Shown: piece by piece, positions 1 to 11,075 of the stretch
Layout of the letters: each line of letters begins with the position of its first letter
Position numbering within the stretch: the first letter of the stretch is position 1
Position numbers and translations under genes: made by a program
The notes under the pieces: model-generated
The model's input: only the letters and a program-made list of their open reading frames with translations
What the model was told of the DNA's origin: nothing
The model's database searches: none
NCBI GenBank assembly: GCA_016758905.1
Contig: JAEPQZ010000021.1
Coordinates: 300,168-364,167 of the forward strand
DNA from: Umbelopsis isabellina
Taxonomy: Eukaryota; Mucoromycota; Umbelopsidomycetes; Umbelopsidales; Umbelopsidaceae
Reading direction: 5' to 3'
Length of the DNA stretch: 64,000 bases

Positions 1-330
1 TGGAAGTAATGTAGTTGATGGTTTGCTGCATAGTCTGAAAGTGCTTTGATTATCAGCTGTATACATATCCTTTATATCAAACCTTCGCTAAGAAGCAAAA
101 AAACAAGAAATACGATCAAAGTGTGCAAGTAGCAACAATGTGAGGTTGGGAAGAACATATTGACAAAATTCAGCGGGTAACACTTCGATACGCCGTACTA
201 ACTCAGAGGTACAAACATAGGCTTTTTCAAAGGTTGCGCGCACACTCTTGCTTTCTGATGTTGAGGCTTTATTCTTGTCATTTGTAGTGAATAGGTAAAA
301 AAATAATAATTCTAGTATCAACCATGAGAG
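1..330. repeat. 3' tail of an upstream long repeat unit
   Basis: This stretch resembles the ends of the two long units further right. The segment around 88-150 matches about 6440-6520, and 220-325 matches about 6650-6745 and 16915-17020, including the shared text around TTCTTGT and the AGYGACAATGAG-like boundary motif. The next unit appears to begin directly after it, near 330. I see no credible gene here. The alignment was made by eye, so the exact boundary is approximate. Confidence 0.55.
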
Positions 331-584
331 AGAGTTCTCTCTCACCACACCCAAAAGCCCAACACCGAACAAGATGCCCAACTTCCAAGCGTTATTGTTT
401 TATGACACATTCAAAGCATCCTAAGAGCTGTACTTCTATCATAGAAATTGAATTCAAATATTCAATGGTTACAGCTACTTTGAAGCAAGTTCTAAAAATT
501 TCAGCTAAGATTCCAATGTTTAGTCTCGTAGTAATTGAGCTCGTCCCGTAAAGCTGATAGTTTTATATGTTCCGCCTTTGGTTT

Positions 585-835
585 GCTACATCTTGGGTAC
601 ATCTCGTATGCACTGACCTTTCCTCCGTAAAAATATACCATATAAGTAAAATATCATGTCCCTAATTTTCACTATGAATTAATTTGCATTTCCGTCTCAT
701 TGAAGCACTATAATACACCAAACATCATCTTTCTTCTTTCAATTCATCATACCTTACAAAAGATATGATTGATTACAAGTCATAGGATGCCCACGCCAAG
801 AAATTGTGATCAGTGCCTGGGCAAAAAAAACAAGT
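585..835. repeat. Dispersed ~250-bp repeat, copy 1
   Basis: The sequence from the TGCACTGACCTTTCC block to the GCCCACGCCAAGAAATTGTG block recurs at about 10790-11075 and 49235-49465 in the same order. Shared landmarks include ATATACCATATAAGTA, ATCATGTCC, ACACCAAACAT and TTCATCATACC. It forms the left part of long unit A but also occurs alone at 49 kb, so it is a separable element. Confidence 0.7.
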
Positions 836-1039
836 TACGGATCTAATTCCAACTCCGACCCGAGCACTTTCACCCTGTTCTTTGTGGCGTTTATTTTTGG
901 CTTTCCAGCAAGTAAGATTGATCCTGACAGCATAATTATATGTTAGTCAAGTTCTCATCGACGAAACGTATTCTTACTAAGAGAAACATCTTCAAATTAT
1001 TCAATTCAGACAACAAAAATATATGCAAAACGTTATATG

Positions 1040-1620
1040 AGGGAAAGGGACGCAAGTGAGATAGTTGACAATCTTTTCACTATAAGCTTCCCTTTCCCCG
1101 ACAATGGGTTTGTTCGCTCGCTATACGTTCCTTTAGGCTTGCCTCAAAAATCTCACTGAGAAGCAACACCTAAATAAAAACGGTCTCTTTCTTCAATTCA
1201 AAGCGATTGGATTCATTCAACCTTTCCCGAGTTGATCAGGAGACTTGGTGATAAGAAGTTGACAATCTTATCACCAAAGCGAGCTACTCTCTCTTTAATA
1301 TCGGTGTTCCCTCAAATTGACGTCCCTTTGCGTGAGCATCAAAGCTCCAAATAAGCACCAAAGCCAAGGATTATACTCTATACTTGTATACGTTCTCATC
1401 CTTTGGGCTCGACCAATTGTTCTAATTTAAAAAAAGACAAAACTTGGTGATACAGGATGGGCTCCTTATCACTAAACATGAACAATCTCGGTTGAAAATT
1501 GGTGCTCACTCATTGACGTCCTTCTAAAGTGGCTAAGAGCTCCAACTTAGCCTCCAATCCAATCGCAACACCATTGGACTGAACTGAACTGAATATTTGC
1601 AAAACAACTCGCAATCATCA
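1040..1620. repeat. Degenerate ~190-bp tandem repeats with AGTTGACAA hairpins
   Basis: Three degenerate repeats follow each other. Landmarks ATTGACGTCC and GAGCTCCAA/AAAGCTCCAA recur about 190 bp apart (near 1319 and 1515). The first repeat has a 10-bp outer stem GGGAAAGGGA/TCCCTTTCCC (1041-1050 and 1089-1098) enclosing loop AGTTGACAA at 1063. The second has a perfect 12-bp stem TTGGTGATAAGA/TCTTATCACCAA (1245-1256 and 1266-1277) with the same 9-nt loop. The third has a weaker stem near 1445-1480. The partner copy in unit B is at about 11264-11845. Confidence 0.7.
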
Positions 1621-2180
1621 GTAAATCATTTGGAACTATACTTGGTCATCTACTCATCAAGTATCGGGCCTAGCTGCAGTTCGCTATATCATATCAAAGT
1701 ACTGCATTCAACGAAAGACCAAAACGATTAAGAGCTATGTCAAGCTACGGTATGATACTATCGTACCAGGCTACGCAACCTTACGACCATAACGTCAAGT
1801 TTGCGAGCCATACTACAACGCAAAAAAAAAAAAAAAAACACAAAAACGTCCAAAGTTCTGACAAGTGCTTGATCGAATAGACATTGTATCGTCCTGACTA
1901 AATGGTTCGGCCAAACTACCGGCCAAACCTATTGATCTCATACTGGTCAATGTGTATGAGAAGTTGACAAACATGGAGGGCAAGCTTTCCACTAAACATG
2001 ATGGATCAAGATGGCAAACAATCAAAATACATCTAGGTCAATATCGCACAACAAACAAAAGCATTTAAATGCACATCAAACAAAAACCGCACAGACAAAA
2101 GCATCAAAAGAACGAGCAAATATGGACGATCTCTACAATGAGGTCTCCTGCAAATGAAGTTGACAAATGCTTCAACGTTC

Positions 2181-2898
2181 ATATCATATCATATCATATC
2201 ATATTATATTGTATCATCTCGCATTGCTATGGATTGTATACGGTACAATTAGTTGGGTAAGTATGGGGCTAGTACAACCTAGCAGCGTGATGATGGGCGA
2301 GATGTGCGAGACATCAGGGAGATAATGATCAGTCTGTTCTTGGTAAACCATCTGTTTGGCCAAAGTCAGTAAGGTTGGTCCAGCTTTCCTGGTACTAGAT
2401 GGGTAATGGGTACCAGATGCTTAAACTTTACTGCCTTAGGCATACCCCAAACTGGTACTAAGAACCGCAACGTATGATACGGTTTTTTTTTTATCGACAC
2501 CATGTTGATTCAACCAGTAATTAATAAAGTTGACAAACTGTTTGGGGCGAGATATTGGTTTCTGGTTAATGGGGAAAAGATTGCAATGACTGGTTGTGGA
2601 TAGGATTGGGGATTGCAACTGTTAGCGATGGGATGTTAACGCAGATGGTCACTGTCAGTCTGTCATGCATGGAGGACCCTTAGTTCTTAGTCCATTCTCG
2701 TTCCATTACCTGGAGACTAAACGAGAGTGGTGAGAACTCATTAGTTGGGCGGCCTTCTACAGCTTTTTGACATCGGTTTGGGGTGCACCCAAAGAGCTAA
2801 CGACCGCACATTCACAATCCATATTCACAATACTAGTAATCTGATTGAAGCGTAGTAATGCGAGACGATATGATATGATATGGTAGGATATGGTATAG
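2181..2898. mobile_element. TIR element copy 1 (MITE-like, ~0.7 kb)
   Basis: The left end carries ATATC-type repeats followed by GTATCATCTCGCATTGCTATGG. The right end (about 2848-2898) carries the imperfect reverse complement, GTAGTAATGCGAGACGATATGA. The interior shares conserved blocks with three other copies, such as GGTTGTGGATAGGATTGG and GTTGGGCGGCCTTCTACAGC. It contains no transposase-like frame, so it is either a non-autonomous DNA element or a structured noncoding unit. The ends were judged by eye and no clear target-site duplication was found. Confidence 0.55.
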
Positions 2899-3420
2899 GA
2901 GATGCTAGTCAGGACTATACAAAGTCAAAGAGTTACACGATACAAAACGAGGGAACACCAATAATGAGAGCATTCAAACTACATAAAGCAAGACATAATG
3001 GTAGGTATCAATAAAAGTTAGTGGGTACTTCGTTAACAAAACTAACTGAAGGTTGAATAGAAAAGATCTTGGGTTCATCTTTCAAAAGACGCATACAAAC
3101 TAAGAGCTTCAGACTGTTCAAATGTCCTTCAATGAACTACATATACAGCTGGCTAGACTCAAGACGCCAGCACCTTCCATACTTTTGTACAATGGAAGTA
3201 TCTTTATATGAGGGTCAAGCAAATCCCTTACAAACCGTTAGGAGAGAGCCAACATAACTCCAATAAAACAATGGAGACAATAAGAACAGAATGCTTTCAA
3301 AAGGCATACAATCAAATTGACAACAAGATAAACTCACTCAAACAAAACCATCAAAAGAACAAACAAACAAGGACGAGACTTACTAAAGTCTCAATAGAAA
3401 GCTTACAAAAGCTACATCAT

Positions 3421-4168
3421 TCATATTGTATCATATCATGCCATATTGTATCATCTCGCATTGCTATGGATTGTATACGGCACAATCAGTTGGGTAAGTA
3501 TGGAGCTAGTTCAACCTAGCAGGGAGATGATAATGGGCGAGTGGGCTAGCGCTGACCAGCAGCGCTATGTTGAACGAGGGAGAGAAGCCGCGAGAGTAAC
3601 TGTTAGTCTGTTCCTGGCAAACCATCTGTTTGGCCAAAAGTCAGTAAGGTGGGGTCCAGCTCCTCTGATTCTAGGCGGGTAATGGGTACTAGAGGCATTA
3701 AGCCTTACTGACTTGTGGCATACCCCAAACTGGTGCTAAGAACCGCTGAGGAATTATACATTCCTTTCAGTCAGTCGGCATCCAAGTTGATTGAACTGAT
3801 AGACTAATAGCTGAGGGGCTTGCGTTGGCGGTATATGTGATCTCGGTTATTGGGAAAAGATTGCGATGACTGGTTGTGGATAGGATTGGGGATTGCAACT
3901 GTTAGCTAAGGGATGTTAACGCAGATGGTCACTGTCAGTCTGTCATGCACGGAGGACCCTTAGTTCTTAGTCCATTCTCGTTCCATTACCTGGAGACTAA
4001 ACGAGAGTGGTGAGAACTCATTAGTTGGGCGGCCTTCTACAGCTTTTTGACATCGGTTTGGGGTGCACCCAAAGAGCTAACGACCGCACATTCACAATCC
4101 ATATTCACAATACTAGTAATCTGATTGAGGCATAGTAATGCGAGACGATATGATATGACATGATATAT
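3421..4168. mobile_element. TIR element copy 2 (MITE-like, ~0.75 kb)
   Basis: This has the same organisation as the copy at 2181-2898 and lies about 0.5 kb downstream in direct orientation. The left terminus holds ATATTGTATCATCTCGCATTG; the right terminus (about 4131-4168) holds its imperfect inverse, ATAGTAATGCGAGACGATAT. The last 270 bp are nearly identical to copy 1, while the middle diverges and contains an extra internal inverted repeat, GTCAGTAAGG/CCTTACTGAC. Confidence 0.55.
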
Positions 4169-4309
4169 ATAGTATAAATGGCATCAATTAAGGACATTTG
4201 AATTTGAAACTCTGTATGATACGAAAGAGGGAATACCAAAAAAAAAAAGAACGAAAATCTACCACGCCCATGCAAGTACGCAACCACAAGCCGTACAATG
4301 TAGCATGTC

Positions 4310-4860
4310 AAGAACAAAGCAAAGGAATCATATCAGGAAAGGCAAGAAATAGAGCTAAGGGAAAAAGCAAAGAAAAAAAGCAAAGAACAAAATATACACC
4401 AAAACCAAAGATTACAATCAAAGAAAGAAAGCAAATATAAAAAGCAAAGACAAAAAGCAAAGATAAAAGCAAAGAACAAAGCAAAGAAAAAAGCAAAGAA
4501 AGAAAGCAAAGAAAGAAAGCAAAGAAAAAAAGCAAAGAAAAAAAGCAAAGAGAAAAAGCAAAGATAAAAAGCAAAGATAAAAGCAAAGAGAAAAAGCGAA
4601 GAAAGAAAGCAAAGATAAAAAGCAAAGATAAAAGCAAAGAAAAAAAGCGAAGAAAGAAAGCAAAGATAAAAAGCAAAGATAAAAGCAAAGAACAAAGTAA
4701 CGAAAATAAGCATAACCAAGGAACATAACCAAGGATCATATCTAAGGACTACACCCAAGGACTAGACCCAAGGAACATAACTAAGGACTACACCCAAGGA
4801 CTACACCCAAGGAACATAACCAAGGAACATAACCAAGGACAACATCCAGGACTCTACCTA
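4310..4860. repeat. Polypurine (GCAAAGAAAAA)n and 13-bp CCAAGGACTACAC minisatellites
   Basis: About 4310-4700 consists of short units such as AAAGCAAAGA with runs of A on the plus strand, nearly free of pyrimidines except the periodic C. It is followed at about 4710-4850 by repeats built on CCAAGGACTACAC and CCAAGGAACATAA. Copy number differs from the partner array at 14545-15190. The complementary strand gives long open frames rich in Leu, Phe and Ala; these are an artefact of the composition. Confidence 0.85.
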
Positions 4861-6765
4861 AGCAATCAAGGAAAAACGTGAGTAAATCGAATCGTGCAGT
4901 ATACAGCTAATGAAATACTGACAAGCCTTGTACAGTATAACACTTAACATCACAGCTATGACTATCTCAAGTCTTTCAAATCATTCAACAACTTAAAGAC
5001 ATAACTCTCAATTACAAACAGCAACAACTGCTATGATCATCAGTCCAGTACTCAGTAACTTTACCTACACTCAGGTCAAATACTTAACAAAACAAAACGC
5101 CAGCTTGAAAAGGCCAAATCATACCAAAACACCATGACCACAAGACATGCTGTCTGCTAAAGCTAAAATAGATCTCAAGCCTCCTAATCTATCCAAGCAA
5201 CTCAAAGTACAGCGAATGGGACAAACAAAAGAAAGCGAACAAAAAGCAATCAAATCATACTTAAAACATACAAAGCCCCTCGTCCACTTCAGGAAAAAAA
5301 AAAAAAACAAAAACACTTGGAACATAATAAAAAAGATAAATCAAGACAATACGTCTTGAACACTACATCAACATCATTCTGGCTTGATAAAACACTGAGC
5401 ATATAAACCAAAAAAGTAAGTATAGTGCACTAGATTCAGAATGAGTATTGGGACCTTAGTACTAAGTTCATAACATCACAGCATCCACCAATCCGCCCTA
5501 CCTGGGTTCTCTGTTGGACTAGTTAGTTCATTTAGTTTGAAATTTCTCTTAAGACTTGTTAGAAATAGTCTACATAATAAATCCCCATGAATTCTTGAAA
5601 GCTTATAACAAAAGTTTTGACATGTGTGTTGATGAGAAGTGACAAAGTGGTCGTTTGGACCGTCAATAGTATTCAAATCTTTGATTACTTAACATTGTGA
5701 GTAAATTGACATTACAGATCTTAGCTGTAGATAATTCGTGATCAGCTTTTAGCTTTAGCGAAGTGGGGTAGAAAAAGAACGATGTTCTTTGAGTGTTTAG
5801 CATCTTTGTACTAGTGATCTTCCGAGGACTTTTGAACTAATATATTTGATATATTTTTGAAGTTACAAACTTTGAACTTGAGTGGATAGCTTTCTGAAAT
5901 TGTAATTCTTAACTTATAATTCTTAACTTATAACTTTGATCTAAGTAAGTCTAGGTAAATGACTGAGTAGCGACTATTGTAGTGTAGATGGCTAAGCAAA
6001 ATCAAACAATAACTATGAAATTTCTACCCTCGTATATCATTTCTTTAGTGTGAAGCTCTTTGATGATAAGTAGTTGGAGACAAGTATATTTGTTAGGTTG
6101 CAACTTTGCAATTTTTTTCCCTGCTGAAGCTATTCACTTTGACTCGGTGGGGAGAGGGAGAGGTGGCTAAATTGTAGATATTCGAAATGTCTCTAAGTGA
6201 AAAGCATACCAATATGTTGAAGCTAAAACAGAACTAAGAAAGCGATAAGCTATGAATAAGATAGTATCGATGTGGTAGTCCTTCATAGTGAGGCTAATTT
6301 TTGCTGAACAGCGGTGACAATATGAAATAAAGTGAAGAACACAGCACAAAAATCAAAAGCGAGAGAAAGAACAGCAAGCTAAAAATGGTTTAAGAATTTC
6401 AGCAGTAGCAGTATAATATTTTTTGATGTTGATGCTTGCTATCAATGAAGAAGAAAAAAAGATACAATCAAAGTGTACAAGTACAACCATGAGCGATTGA
6501 GAAGTGCAAATTGAACAAAAAAAACCAACGTTGTACACTCCGACACATCCTCAACACATCCTCAATACAGATTTAGACACTCCCCAATACGCTTCCCACC
6601 CCAAAAATATATACAAGCGAAAAAAACAGAAGTAAACACACTGCTGTTCAAGGATTGAGTTGATGTTGTTTCTTTCTGACTATGAAGCTTCGTTCTTGTT
6701 ATTTTGGAGTTAATTAAGCGGTTAAAATTTAGCGACAATGAGTATATTGCTATATTAGGTATATA

Positions 6766-8331
6766 TTACTTAAATTTTGTGAACACCCAAAATTCACAAA
6801 TGGTAGAATCAGAAGTAAAAATCAAGGCTATTTATAATTGCGTTGGCGGTGTTGCTTTAAATTCTAGAGCTTGACTCTTATCATATAAAGTAGGTGAGCT
6901 CAAAAATCTTTTCCTTATGCTAGAAACAGTATAAGGCACTACGCTGAGAAAAGGCTGTGAGGAGATTAAGTCACCACTACGATGAGACCTCATTAGAATG
7001 ATCAGCAACAGCCCTAGTTGGATATATATGATAGCCTAAAATAAGCTGATTAGAATGAAGCTATGCTTCCAAATATAGCTTTCAATAGTTTATAGCTGAA
7101 TAAGGATGACAATAGCAGTGACGTACAATGTATAACTTGATGGGTTCACTTCGAAGTTTCAAATTTCACCATGCATGCTTGCACTGAATTACATGGCTTA
7201 GCAGGTTTGACTGCATTTCTATTACCAGTATACGCCTTACTTGATGTGATTAGAAGCATTTTCATAGAGCAGAAGCGGCAGTTCAATCGTCAAGAATCGA
7301 ATGCTCAAGTAGCTTCATATTGCAGTAGAAAATTGAAAAACATGCTCACCACCATGAGTATGTATACCAATCCCAAATTTCTCTCTGAATTGCAAGATGT
7401 GGACCATATTCTACTAGTAGATCATTATCTGCGTTGCCTCCTTTATCGAAGCTCAGACATTGCTCCTCGATTTTTTTTCCGTCACCACTACTCTTCATAT
7501 TGGAGTTGCCATGGTGGGGCTTACGGTACAAAATTGTAGGTTTATGGTTTACGTGCGTGTATTTATGAATATGCAGGTGATTTGATCGAGGGTGTGTGAT
7601 GCGGCGTAGGAGTGTGTTCGTGAAGATAAATATAGCAAGTGAATATTTGTATTTTGTAAAATATTTGTACCAGATCATTTATGATATTAAATCTGATGAC
7701 AGTAACTTGGATCAACTTCTAGTTGAAAGTATTCGAAATTTGATCGTCTTTCTAGTCAGTGAGAACATATTGTGACTATATGGTAAAATTTAAACTGCTA
7801 CAATGTGCAGTTTTGGTAGACTCAATGTGGGGATTACCCCAATTTCTTTAACCTCCCCACAAAAATACTTCGGTGTTGCATTGGCAGTTTACTTGGTATA
7901 AAGTCGAAAGCTTGATAAAGTTTGCGACACGATAATCCTAGTGTTTTCCAATAAATCGAATTCACTACCCGTAAAGATCTATTCAACTCGTAAACATCTA
8001 TACAAGATACATGACGATATCGCCTTGTACAACCAGACAGTTTAATAAGTGATGTAGTGGTTCTCCGATGGACTGGGATCGACTTAATTATGCTAAGCAA
8101 GTCAATTTACCATACGTATGCAAGCCAATGTGGTCAGATTTCAATAGAAGAAACTATTGGAATATGTATTACCTCTACATAATAGCGCATATTACGACCA
8201 ATGATTTCCTTATAAGAAGTATTACTGTCACAGCCTTTTGCTAGGCATACGTTGCTGACAGCGCTACCATAGGCACTCCCATTCTGCTCAGTTCTAAAAA
8301 TCATTAACTTTTGCTCATTTTTTTTCTCCGT
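6766..8331. other. Unique AT-rich island upstream of the flavin oxidase gene
   Basis: This segment follows the end of repeat unit A and shows no match to either unit. Short open frames of 88-122 codons exist at 7171-7539 (+), 7346-7678 (-) and 7834-8100 (-), but none resembles a known family, has credible splice sites or shows a convincing start context. I see no gene here that I can support. Confidence 0.5.
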
Positions 8332-10086
8332 ATGAAAACCGCTGTAACTGAAAATATATATTCAATGGCCGCAATTGACACTCCTAGTATCTTTGAGGGT
8401 CAGCATGCTAAACTTTGCGACTATCCAAACAAACCACTCGGGGAGTTTAAGAGCTCCATAACAGTTGCAGTTGTTGGCGCTGGATTCACTGGCCTTCTCG
8501 CCGCCCGCTCTCTCGCAATGTGCGGCGCCAAAGTTGACCTCTATGAGAGAAATTCAAGGCCGGCAGGTCGTGCTCAGTCTAGACTATTAGCTCCCAACAT
8601 TACCACCAATCTCGGTCCCATGCGTCATGGAGATGGATATGGTGCGCTCAAGCGGACAATCGAATATTTCGGCTTCACATTTGGTAAAGAGTTTGAGAAC
8701 CCAGGGGTAGTACCGACTGCTGTCATCTACGATGGTTTAGTTTATAACCCAAGTGATAAAGATAACCTCCCTTGGCAAATCAAAGACGCTTTGAAAGGTT
8801 GGAAAGTAGTTGAAACTCAAGGTTTTGAAGTCAATGGTAGGAAGTATCCTTCGCTTGATCAGTTGCGGAATTGGCTGAGAATCGAAGATATGAGAGAGCG
8901 TCTTGAAAAGCATGAGGAGTTTGAAAGGTTCGTTGTCGATTTCGAACCTTTTAGCCTTCAGCAGTTTCTGGAACTAGTATTCGTCACAAATGACACCCCT
9001 CCAAACGAGAAAAATTGGACGAACGATACTATTAATGCCTTTGCTTCTTACTCTTTCAAAAACGGTAACATTGTCCCGTTTTTAGATTTGGGCTGCATGT
9101 GGTTCCTCAAATCAAGCATAAACGGTTGCGATGCCAACCAGGTAAACTTCTGCGAAATAAACGCAGACGGGAGCCGATCGTTGGGTGACTACCAAAGATT
9201 TTGCGACAAGCTTGTTGAAGAAGCTCGAGCTAAAGGTGCTTCGCTTTTCATGGACACTGAAGTTTCTTACGTTCACCGTCACAATCGTGCTCACGATTTG
9301 GCCAACTATACTCTTTACGGAAAAAACCAAGGAGGCAATATAAAGAAGTGCTACAATGAAATTGTTTTTGCCATACCTCCACCGGCACTGACTAAAATAA
9401 TTGACAATGGTAAAGGATTGCCTGAGACAATTTATCCTAATCCTATCTGTGATGCGATACGCAACATGCATATGATCAATGCTTTCAAAATTGAATGGCT
9501 AGTATCTAAGCAGCCATTCATAGAAGATCCCACATTAGTACGCTGCTTGCAAATGCCTGACACGCTTGGCCAAGTTTATATCCTAGAATGCAACAGTCAT
9601 CGTTTTCTCAAAGCTATGGTTTACACTTGGGGGGATAAGGCCGATAACATTGCAGCCCATCGTCCTGCAGATATGTATGAATATGCCATAGCATGTATTG
9701 AAAAAGAGTTCCATGGAACGTCAGTTGAGCCAATGATTCCGTGTTATAAGAAAGTTGAAGGTATTGGACGAGTTGAACAAGTGAACTGGAAAGACAATCA
9801 ATCGTCACAAGGAGCTGTTGCATATCCTCTACCGGGACAAGATAGATATGGCCAAAGAATTTTAAAGTTGTTCGTTGAAGGCAATATGCCACTAATCGCC
9901 GGTACAGGCTATTATGATGATGATTGGTGGAAATACTGCGACCGCAATAGCCAGCTCGCAACAATTAGTCTCATCAAGCGACACAAAGGTGTTATCTTTA
10001 ACAAAGACGTATCCGAATTAAACGGATTGGAGAAAGGTTTCTATCGATATTATGACGAATTCATGTCAGATAAAATTTTGAAATAG
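8332..10086 (+). CDS. Flavin amine oxidase / tryptophan 2-monooxygenase-like, intronless
   Basis: This predicts a 584-residue FAD-dependent amine oxidoreductase. The N-terminal dinucleotide-binding motif VVGAGFTGLLAARSL lies at about residues 45-59 and is followed by an acidic strand end (YERNSRPAGRAQS). A late GTGYYDDDWW segment corresponds to the C-terminal FAD-contact region of the family. The nearest remembered architecture is the L-amino-acid oxidase and tryptophan 2-monooxygenase group, but substrate cannot be read from sequence. The first true ATG is at 8332; ATG 8365 is also possible. There is no intron in 1.75 kb, unlike most multi-domain genes here, and no signal peptide. It is the only gene between two long direct repeats, suggesting insertion or transfer. 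Confidence 0.85.
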   Translation: MKTAVTENIYSMAAIDTPSIFEGQHAKLCDYPNKPLGEFKSSITVAVVGAGFTGLLAARSLAMCGAKVDLYERNSRPAGRAQSRLLAPNITTNLGPMRHGDGYGALKRTIEYFGFTFGKEFENPGVVPTAVIYDGLVYNPSDKDNLPWQIKDALKGWKVVETQGFEVNGRKYPSLDQLRNWLRIEDMRERLEKHEEFERFVVDFEPFSLQQFLELVFVTNDTPPNEKNWTNDTINAFASYSFKNGNIVPFLDLGCMWFLKSSINGCDANQVNFCEINADGSRSLGDYQRFCDKLVEEARAKGASLFMDTEVSYVHRHNRAHDLANYTLYGKNQGGNIKKCYNEIVFAIPPPALTKIIDNGKGLPETIYPNPICDAIRNMHMINAFKIEWLVSKQPFIEDPTLVRCLQMPDTLGQVYILECNSHRFLKAMVYTWGDKADNIAAHRPADMYEYAIACIEKEFHGTSVEPMIPCYKKVEGIGRVEQVNWKDNQSSQGAVAYPLPGQDRYGQRILKLFVEGNMPLIAGTGYYDDDWWKYCDRNSQLATISLIKRHKGVIFNKDVSELNGLEKGFYRYYDEFMSDKILK

Positions 10087-10789
10087 AATAAAGCAGTACA
10101 AATATTCGGACTTAACAGCCAAAAAATGTCGGATTACCTTAATATTTATCTTTTTTACAGGACTTGAACTGTTCGAGGCTTGCTCATGTTTTATACAAAA
10201 AACAGAGTTAAATATCATTACTTTTAGTAGCGACAAGGACACAAGTGCCATATTAAGAATACCTTTCCCTCGTTATGCCCTAGGAATCCAACGCCAGATC
10301 AAGACGCCCAATTTTCAAGCGTTATCTGTTTTATGACAATCTGAAAGCAGCTCAAAAGCAGTATTGTATACATAGAAGTCTAATTAAAATATGTAAATGT
10401 TATAACTTCTTCATATCAAGTACTGAGGATGTCGGCTATAAACCTCAATGCAAATTCTACCAGTAGTTCGAGCGCAGTCCATTAAGGCTAACCTTGAGGA
10501 GAGGATTTGCCTATCAATCATGCCAGTCGTGATAGTTACAAGTTAATTAGCAAATTGGTCATTTCTAATGAGGTAGTTGGATATACTGGCTATACGTATG
10601 TAACAGTCAACAGTGATCAAACTCTGGTATGTAAAGTACCAATTTGCGGCTATGTCAGCTAAAGAAAAAAATGCATAATATGAGCGTATAAAGAATTGAT
10701 GTCGACAGACACAGATATATCACTTGATCCATGTCTTTATCAGTGGTTTCTACAATTCGGCAGTCTACCTAACTTACATTTATATGTTC

Positions 10790-11075
10790 CTCCGTTGGGT
10801 TCCTTCTTTGCATTGCTTCGTTTTTTGGTACATTTCTCGTTGCACTGTCCTTTCCCCGATGAATATATACCATATAAGTAGAAATCATGTTCCTGGACGT
10901 TTCTATGTAATTTAAGTTGGCTTCGCACCCTATTGAGAAGTGTAGTAAACCAAACATTGTTTCTTATTTCAATTCATCATACCTCACAACATATATGATA
11001 ATTTAACACGTTACAGGGTGCTCACGGCAAAATTTGTATCTATGCTTGTGCCAAAAAAAGTTGGTCAAATTCTAA
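10790..11075. repeat. Dispersed ~250-bp repeat, copy 2
   Basis: This is the same element as at 585-835 and 49235-49465. Landmarks are TGCACTGTCCTTTCCCC, ATATACCATATAAGTAGAAATCATG, ACCAAACATTG, TTCATCATACC and a final GTGCTCACGGCAAAATTTGT block. Confidence 0.7.

Larger units (their letters stand above)
330..6765. repeat. Long direct repeat unit A
   Basis: This is one of two long direct repeats; the partner is about 10260-17045. The homology runs in the same order through the whole unit. The first 0.6 kb and the last 2 kb are clearly diverged with many indels, whereas about 935-4690 is almost identical to 11155-14830, with roughly a dozen visible differences. No reading frame inside looks like a gene: the longest frames are the antisense of simple repeats. 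The 3' part (about 4860-6765) is AT-rich and unique apart from its partner. It could be a subtelomeric family, a degenerate mobile element or a noncoding RNA locus; the sequence alone does not decide. Confidence 0.8.

Noticed and set aside
4308-4758. Long minus-strand open frames of Leu/Phe/Ala-rich 'membrane' proteins over the polypurine array
   Set aside because: All three frames are open because the repeat lacks stop-forming bases on that strand; the products are pure low-complexity and change length with repeat number.
7171-7539. 122-codon plus-strand frame upstream of the flavin oxidase
   Set aside because: Overlaps an equally long antisense frame, has no recognisable motif, and the sequence is AT-rich; not enough to call a gene.
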